Source: Quadrisphaera sp. RL12-1S
GTDB lineage: Bacteria; Actinomycetota; Actinomycetes; Actinomycetales; Quadrisphaeraceae
Reading direction: 5' to 3'
Length of the DNA stretch: 64,000 bases
NCBI RefSeq assembly: GCF_014270065.1
Contig: NZ_JACNME010000003.1
Coordinates: forward strand, 372,001 to 436,000
How positions within the stretch are numbered: position 1 is the stretch's first letter; each line of letters starts with the position of its first letter. This document shows, piece by piece, positions 59,908 to 64,000 of the stretch. A program made the position numbers and the translations under genes. The notes below the pieces were generated by a model. It was not told the origin of the DNA and did no database searches. It saw nothing but the letters and a program-made list of their open reading frames with translations.

Positions 59908-61443
59908 TCAGTAGGCGCCCTTGCTGCGGACGACGGCGCCCACGGTCTTCCACAGGATCATGAAGTCGAACGCGAACGACCAGTTCTCCACGTAGCGCAG
60001 GTCCAGGCGCAGGGACTCGTCCCAGTCCAGGTCGGAGCGGCCGTTGATCTGCCACAGCCCGGTCAGGCCGGGCTTCACGAGCAGCTTGCGCCGGGCGTCG
60101 TCGCCGTAGACGGCCACCTCCCGGGCCAGCGGCGGGCGTGGACCGACCAGGGACATCTGGCCGACCAGGACGTTGAGCAGCTGCGGCAGCTCGTCCAGGG
60201 ACAGCCGCCGCAGCACACGGCCGACCCGGGTGACCCGCGGGTCGTCCTTCATCTTGAAGAGCACCGCGTTGCCCTCGCTGGAGCTCACCAGCTCCCTCAG
60301 GCGCGCCTCGGCGTCCACCACCATGGACCGGAACTTCAGCATCCCGAAGGTGCGGCCCTCCAGGCCCACCCGCTCCTGCCGGAAGAGCACCGGGCCCCGG
60401 CTGTCCAGCTTCACGGCCAGCGCGATGAGCAGCAGCACGGGGGCCAGCAGCAGGACCGCGACCGCGGCGGCGAGTCGGTCCACCGTCCCCTTCGCGAGGC
60501 GCCGGAAGCCCGTCATCTCGGGCCGCTCCAGGTGCAGCAGCGGCAGGCCGCACACCGGGCGGATCGCCACCCGCGGCCCCACCACCTCGGTGACGGCGGG
60601 CGCCACGAAGAGGTCGGCGTGCGTCTCCTCCAGCGCCCAGCCGAGGCGGCGCAGGAAGGCGCCGTCGGTCTCCGGCGTGGGCAGCACGGCGACCGCGTCG
60701 ACACCCGCCGCCACGCTGGTCTCGGCGAGCTCCTCGAGCGTGCCGAGCACGGGGACGCCCATCTCGGCCAGCTGCGCGAGCACGAAGGCCTCCTCGCCGC
60801 GGCGTCCGCCGCGGGCGTCGGGGAGGCAGACGCCCACCACCACCATCCCGTGGTAGCGGGCCCGACGGACCTGGCGCACCACGCCCAGGACGCCCTCGTG
60901 GTGGCCCGCCACCACGAGGGTCTGGGTGTGGAGGCCCCTCTCGCGCTGGGCGTGGAGGACCTGCCGGTTGAGGTAGCGCAGCACCAGCAGCCCGGCGGTG
61001 CCGAGCGGCAGGGCGAACAGGACGTAGCCGCGGGCGATGTCCAGCTGGAACGCCCACGAGCCGGTGGCCAGCATCGCCAGGGTGAAGGTGCTGGCGCGGA
61101 CGACGCGGCCGTACTCCTCGCTGCCCAGCCCGAGGAACCGCGCCTCGTAGGTCCGGTTGGCGAAGAGGGTGGAGAACCACAGCGCCGGCACGCCCAGCAG
61201 CAGGAGCAGGTCCTGCCAGGTCTCGGTGGGCACGGCCGCGAAGCGCAGCGCGTACGCCAGCGAGGTCGCGCCGAGCACGGCCACCGCGTCGGCGAGAACC
61301 ACCCGGCGCACGTAGACGGTGGTCCAGTGGGTGCGCGGCGGGGCGACGCGGCGCAGGCGGCCCGGGGAGCCGTGCTCGACGGCTCCGCCCCGCAGCGGCT
61401 CTGGGCCGCGGGCTGGAGCGGGCCGGGGCACGACGGTGGTCAT
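59908..61443 (-). CDS. Polyprenyl glycosylphosphotransferase (WcaJ/WbaP type)
   Basis: A 511-residue enzyme that transfers a sugar-1-phosphate from an NDP-sugar to undecaprenyl phosphate, the first step of repeat-unit synthesis. The ATG at 61443 has AGGAG 4 nt upstream. Four to five N-terminal membrane segments (residues about 48-165), a CoA-binding-like Rossmann region (LVVAGHHEGVLGVVRQV), one hydrophobic segment (about 315-335), then the catalytic domain with LFRQERVGLEGRTFGMLKFR, SLDELPQLLNVLVGQMSLVG, GPRPPLAREV and KPGLTGLWQINGRSDL. It is the only initiating enzyme visible in the window. Confidence 0.95.
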   Translation of the reverse strand: MTTVVPRPAPARGPEPLRGGAVEHGSPGRLRRVAPPRTHWTTVYVRRVVLADAVAVLGATSLAYALRFAAVPTETWQDLLLLLGVPALWFSTLFANRTYEARFLGLGSEEYGRVVRASTFTLAMLATGSWAFQLDIARGYVLFALPLGTAGLLVLRYLNRQVLHAQRERGLHTQTLVVAGHHEGVLGVVRQVRRARYHGMVVVGVCLPDARGGRRGEEAFVLAQLAEMGVPVLGTLEELAETSVAAGVDAVAVLPTPETDGAFLRRLGWALEETHADLFVAPAVTEVVGPRVAIRPVCGLPLLHLERPEMTGFRRLAKGTVDRLAAAVAVLLLAPVLLLIALAVKLDSRGPVLFRQERVGLEGRTFGMLKFRSMVVDAEARLRELVSSSEGNAVLFKMKDDPRVTRVGRVLRRLSLDELPQLLNVLVGQMSLVGPRPPLAREVAVYGDDARRKLLVKPGLTGLWQINGRSDLDWDESLRLDLRYVENWSFAFDFMILWKTVGAVVRSKGAY

Positions 61444-61529
61444 GGGGCTCCTGAGGATGGACGGCTGGTTCCAGGGCGTGATCACCACGGAACCGCGACC
61501 CCGGAGCCGAGGGAAGCAGGTGGGTCCGC

Positions 61530-61573
61530 GTTCACCCGCGCGTCGTCACCCGTTCGGGTGACGGTCGGGTGAC
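61530..61573. promoter_or_regulatory. Array of GTTCACC/GTCACCC heptamers before the glycosylphosphotransferase
   Basis: GTTCACC (61530-61536), GTCACCC (61545-61551) and its complement GGGTGAC at 61556-61562 and 61567-61573, the last two 11 bp apart. Together GTCACCC-GTTC-GGGTGAC forms an 18-bp inverted repeat nearly identical to that at 57581-57598. It lies 90-130 bp upstream of the glycosylphosphotransferase start and just downstream of the small membrane-protein stop. It may act as operator, as terminator, or both. Confidence 0.45.
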
Positions 61574-61602
61574 GGTCGGGACGGAGCGCTCGAGGGCGCC
61601 CC

Positions 61603-61812
61603 TCAGCTGCGGGGCAGGATCCCGAGCCGCAGGACCTCAGGAGACGTGGTCGCCTGCGCCGGGATGAGGCTGAGGTCGGGCAGGGGGCCCGGGGCGGCCT
61701 CGCCGCGGGCCTCGGCCGCGGCAGCGGCACGCGAGATCGCCGTCCCGACGAGCACGGCGACCACCGGGCTCGCGAGCAGCCACACCACGAGGACCTCGAC
61801 GACCGACTCCAC
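61603..61812 (-). CDS. Small single-segment membrane protein
   Basis: A 69-residue protein, not recognised. The GTG at 61812 has AGGAGG 5 nt upstream, the main support for it being a gene. A single hydrophobic segment (ESVVEVLVVWLLASPVVAVL onward, residues 2-26) is followed by Ala/Glu-rich and Pro-rich residues and ends PEVLRLGILPRS. It is upstream of the glycosylphosphotransferase on the same strand, 159 bp away, and may be part of the polysaccharide machinery. Confidence 0.6.
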   Translation of the reverse strand: MESVVEVLVVWLLASPVVAVLVGTAISRAAAAAEARGEAAPGPLPDLSLIPAQATTSPEVLRLGILPRS

Positions 61813-62000
61813 TGGTTCCTCCTGGTGCCGTACCTGCTGCCGTCCGCGCCGCGCGTCGCCCGGCCCGTGCCGCCGGGACCGCGCAGGCGGCCCCGACGGG
61901 TGCTGCATCGGCAGCACCCCCGGGCGACCTGAGCCCCGGCGCTCCGCGTCGCCCGTCCGGCGCAACGGGGCGGTCACCGGCGGTAGGGCACGATGGCGGG

Positions 62001-62618
62001 GTGGGCCGCACGCGGATGACCGGCGCTGAGCGGCGCGAGCAGCTGCTCGTCGTCGGCCGCGGACTCTTCGCGCAGAAGGGGTTCGACGGCACCAGCGTCG
62101 AGGAGGTCGCCGCCCGTGCCCGGGTCTCCAAGCCGGTGGTCTACGAGCACTTCGGCGGCAAGGAGGGCCTGTACGCCGTCGTCGTCGACCGCGAGGTCCG
62201 CGCGCTGCTCTCGGCGCTGAGCGCCGCCCTCGACACCCGCGCCCACCCCCGCGTGCTGCTGGAGCGCACCACGCTCGCCCTGCTGGGGTACGTGGAGGAG
62301 AACACCGACGGGTTCCGCATCCTCGTGCGCGACTCCCCCGTGGCGCAGACCACGGGGACCTTCGCGAGCCTCCTCGGCGACGTGGCCACCCAGGTCGAGG
62401 AGATGCTGTCGCAGGAGTTCCGCAGGCTCGGCCTCAGCGTCGACGCGGCCCCCATGTACGCGCAGATGCTGGTCGGCATGGTGGCGCTGACCGGCCAGTG
62501 GTGGCTCGGGTCCCGCCAGCCCGACAAGGCCGTGGTGGCCGCGCACATCGTCAACCTCGCGTGGAACGGGCTCTCGGGCATGGAGCCCAGCCCCCGCCTG
62601 ACCCCGCACGCGGGCTGA
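62001..62618 (+). CDS. TetR-family transcriptional regulator
   Basis: A 205-residue repressor. The N-terminal HTH is complete: RREQLLVVGRGLFAQKGFDG then TSVEEVAARARVSKPVVYEH and FGGKEGLYAVVV (residues about 10-60). The ligand-binding part is helical with WWLGSRQPDK near residue 170. GTG 62001 and ATG 62016 are both possible. The MarR gene follows 3 nt after its stop. The divergent small-protein gene lies 188 bp away. Target genes cannot be inferred. Confidence 0.93.
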   Translation: MGRTRMTGAERREQLLVVGRGLFAQKGFDGTSVEEVAARARVSKPVVYEHFGGKEGLYAVVVDREVRALLSALSAALDTRAHPRVLLERTTLALLGYVEENTDGFRILVRDSPVAQTTGTFASLLGDVATQVEEMLSQEFRRLGLSVDAAPMYAQMLVGMVALTGQWWLGSRQPDKAVVAAHIVNLAWNGLSGMEPSPRLTPHAG

Positions 62619-62621
62619 GCG

Positions 62622-63113
62622 GTGGACGACGACGAGGTCGACCGGCTGGTGGCGGCCTGGGCGCGCGAGCGCCCCGACCTGGACGCCTCGCCGCTGCTCG
62701 TGCTCTCACGGGTCTCGCGCCTGGCCCACCACCTCGACCGGGCCCGCGCGGAGGCGTTCGCCGGCACCGAGCTGGTCCAGTGGGAGTTCGACGTCCTCGC
62801 GGCGCTGCGCCGCTCCGGTGCGCCGCACGAGCTGTCGCCGTCGTCGCTGGCCGCCGCCACCCTGGTCACCTCCGGCACGATGACCACCCGCATCGACAGG
62901 CTCGCGGCGCGCGGCCTGGTGGAGCGCCACCCCGACCCGGCGGACCGCCGCGGCGTGCTCGTGCGGCTCACCGGCGACGGCGCGAGCCGCGTGGACACCG
63001 CGCTCGCGGACCTCCTCGCCCGGGAGCGGTCCGTGCTCGACGCGCTGGGGCCGCAGCGGTCCGCGCAGCTGGCGGACCTGCTGCGCCAGCTGCTGGCGCC
63101 GTTCGAGGGCTGA
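62622..63113 (+). CDS. MarR-family transcriptional regulator
   Basis: A 163-residue winged-helix protein. The recognition helix and wing are in LAAATLVTSGTMTTRIDRLA and RGLVERHPDPADRRGVLVRL (residues about 77-115), with the conserved DRR of the wing. Flanking helices form the dimer interface. The GTG at 62622 is 3 nt after the TetR stop, so the two regulators are co-transcribed. It is followed by rmlC with its own leaderless-type start. Confidence 0.93.
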   Translation: MDDDEVDRLVAAWARERPDLDASPLLVLSRVSRLAHHLDRARAEAFAGTELVQWEFDVLAALRRSGAPHELSPSSLAAATLVTSGTMTTRIDRLAARGLVERHPDPADRRGVLVRLTGDGASRVDTALADLLARERSVLDALGPQRSAQLADLLRQLLAPFEG

Positions 63114-63155
63114 CCCGGCCGGGCGCACCGCACACCCGCGCGGGCGCCGCGCCGC

Positions 63156-63161
63156 TACCGT
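63156..63161 (+). promoter_or_regulatory. Candidate -10 TACCGT of rmlC
   Basis: TACCGT, then CACGGAC, then the GTG at 63169. The 7-nt gap fits a leaderless transcript, as at the lipoprotein and lyase-family genes. There is no clear -35. Confidence 0.45.
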
Positions 63162-63168
63162 CACGGAC

Positions 63169-63783
63169 GTGCTGATCGAGCCCCTTCCCGTCGCCGGCGC
63201 GTGGTCCATCACCCCCAAGCAGTTCGGGGACGACCGCGGCACCTTCCTCGAGGCCTTCAAGAACGACGCCCTCGCCGAGGTCATCGGCCACCCGCTCACC
63301 GTCGCGCAGGTCAACTGCTCGGTCTCGGCGGCCGGGGCGCTGCGCGGCGTGCACTTCGCCGACGTGCCCCCCGGCCAGGCCAAGTACGTCACGTGCACCG
63401 TCGGCGCCGTGCTCGACGTCGTCGTCGACATCCGGGTCGGCTCCCCCACCTTCGGGCAGTGGACCTCGGTGCTGCTGGACGACGTCGACCGGCGCGCCGT
63501 CTACCTCGCCGAGGGCCTCGGCCACGCCTTCTGCTCCCTGGCCGACGGCTCCACCGTCACCTACCTGTGCTCCACCGGCTACAACCCCACCGCCGAGCAC
63601 GGGATCCACCCGCTGGACCCGGCCCTGGGCATCGAGTGGCCGACCCGCGGGCGCGACGGGCAGTCGCTGACCTACGAGCTGTCCGCCAAGGACCAGGCCG
63701 CGCCGACCCTGGCCCAGGCGCGCGAGGCGGGCCTGCTGCCCACCTGGGAGGCCACCCGCGCGCACGCGGCGGTGCAGGCGTGA
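63169..63783 (+). CDS. rmlC: dTDP-4-dehydrorhamnose 3,5-epimerase
   Basis: A 204-residue cupin catalysing the third step of dTDP-L-rhamnose synthesis. GDDRGTFLEAF, QVNCSVSAAGALRGVHFADV (catalytic His in RGVHF), PGQAKYVTCTVGAVLDVVVD and GHAFCSLADGSTVTYLCS are the family blocks. It overlaps the rmlD start as GTGA, an arrangement usual for the rml operon. It differs from the RmlC-like protein at 8013, which has RGMHYQ and belongs to another unit. rmlA and rmlB are not in the window. Confidence 0.95.
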   Translation: MLIEPLPVAGAWSITPKQFGDDRGTFLEAFKNDALAEVIGHPLTVAQVNCSVSAAGALRGVHFADVPPGQAKYVTCTVGAVLDVVVDIRVGSPTFGQWTSVLLDDVDRRAVYLAEGLGHAFCSLADGSTVTYLCSTGYNPTAEHGIHPLDPALGIEWPTRGRDGQSLTYELSAKDQAAPTLAQAREAGLLPTWEATRAHAAVQA

Positions 63784-64000
63784 GGGTCCTCGTCACCGGC
63801 GCCGCCGGCATGCTCGGCCAGGACGTCGTGGCGCTGCTGCGCGCCCGCGGCCACCGGGTGACGGCGGCGACCCGCACCGACGTGGACGTCACCGACCCGG
63901 CCTCCCTGGCCGCCGCGGTGCCGGGCCACGACGCGGTGGTGAACTGCACGGCGCACACCGCGGTCGACGCCGCCGAGACCGACGTCGAGGCGGCCGAGCT
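63780..64000 (+). CDS. rmlD: dTDP-4-dehydrorhamnose reductase (partial)
   Basis: The first 73 residues of an SDR; the gene runs off the right edge. The GTG at 63780 overlaps rmlC by 4 nt. RVLVTGAAGMLGQDVVALL is the nucleotide-binding motif and VVNCTAHTAVDAAETDVEAA matches the RmlD block around the NADPH pocket. It should reduce dTDP-4-keto-L-rhamnose to dTDP-L-rhamnose, the donor for the rhamnosyltransferase-like GT2 and DUF1972 enzymes of the window. Confidence 0.92.
   Translation, partial: MRVLVTGAAGMLGQDVVALLRARGHRVTAATRTDVDVTDPASLAAAVPGHDAVVNCTAHTAVDAAETDVEAAE

Overview
This is a very GC-rich window (roughly 75% by eye) with frequent GTG starts, strong third-position G/C bias and dense 4-nt GTGA/ATGA gene overlaps. 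It reads as chromosomal DNA of a high-GC actinobacterium. The order mfd ... glmU-prs-rplY-pth fits the Actinobacteria; a Kineosporiaceae-type organism (Kineococcus/Quadrisphaera-like) is a guess, not a demonstrated assignment.

About 50 genes are present. Most belong to a large surface- or exo-polysaccharide region: one polyprenyl glycosylphosphotransferase (59908-61443), two flippases (the 3' end of one at 1-240; 40958-42346), two polymerase-like membrane proteins (618-1994; 45800-47263), two Wzz/Wzc-type tyrosine autokinases (26355-27788; 44387-45796), one LMW protein-tyrosine phosphatase (30267-30866), about twelve glycosyltransferases, and nucleotide-sugar genes (RfbF 24792-25634; an epimerase / RmlC-like / SAF-domain dehydrogenase trio 6991-9853; a DegT aminotransferase 13324-14586; rmlC and the start of rmlD at the right edge). 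Secreted glycan-acting or glycan-binding proteins sit among them: two GH26-like hydrolases (4268-5416, 11176-12279), an alginate-lyase-family protein (57620-59809) and a 1904-residue LamG/PKD protein (49542-55256). Duplication is a theme: GH26, EDDYLY glycosyltransferases, a pair of unrecognised membrane proteins, autokinases, polymerases and flippases all occur twice.

Layout: (1) 1-16602, polysaccharide genes on both strands, separated by strong hairpins. (2) 16814-26060, minus strand: a DGD glycosyltransferase, mfd, a GMC oxidoreductase, an alpha-hydroxy-acid oxidase, rfbF and a small CBM48 protein. (3) 26355-30206, plus strand: autokinase, DUF4012 protein and a small secreted protein. (4) 30267-36296, minus strand, mostly housekeeping: phosphatase-pth-rplY, a small membrane protein, prs-glmU, tRNA-Gln, and a LAGLIDADG-like/HTH gene whose stop codon lies inside the tRNA. 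(5) 36414-40918, plus strand: CDP-alcohol phosphatidyltransferase, TagD-like cytidylyltransferase and three GT4 enzymes in one coupled operon. (6) 40958-61812, the second polysaccharide cluster. (7) 62001-64000, plus strand: TetR, MarR, rmlC and rmlD (cut).

The observations most worth following are the unrecognised paralogous membrane-protein pair next to DegT, the EDDYLY glycosyltransferase pair, the coupled unusual-sugar trio, an HTH-fused polymerase, the tRNA-overlapping endonuclease-like gene, a four-copy GGTCAAG array at 10-11 bp spacing, PHO-box-like repeats before polysaccharide genes, and a recurrent TA(C/G)CGT-N6/7-start pattern suggesting leaderless transcripts.
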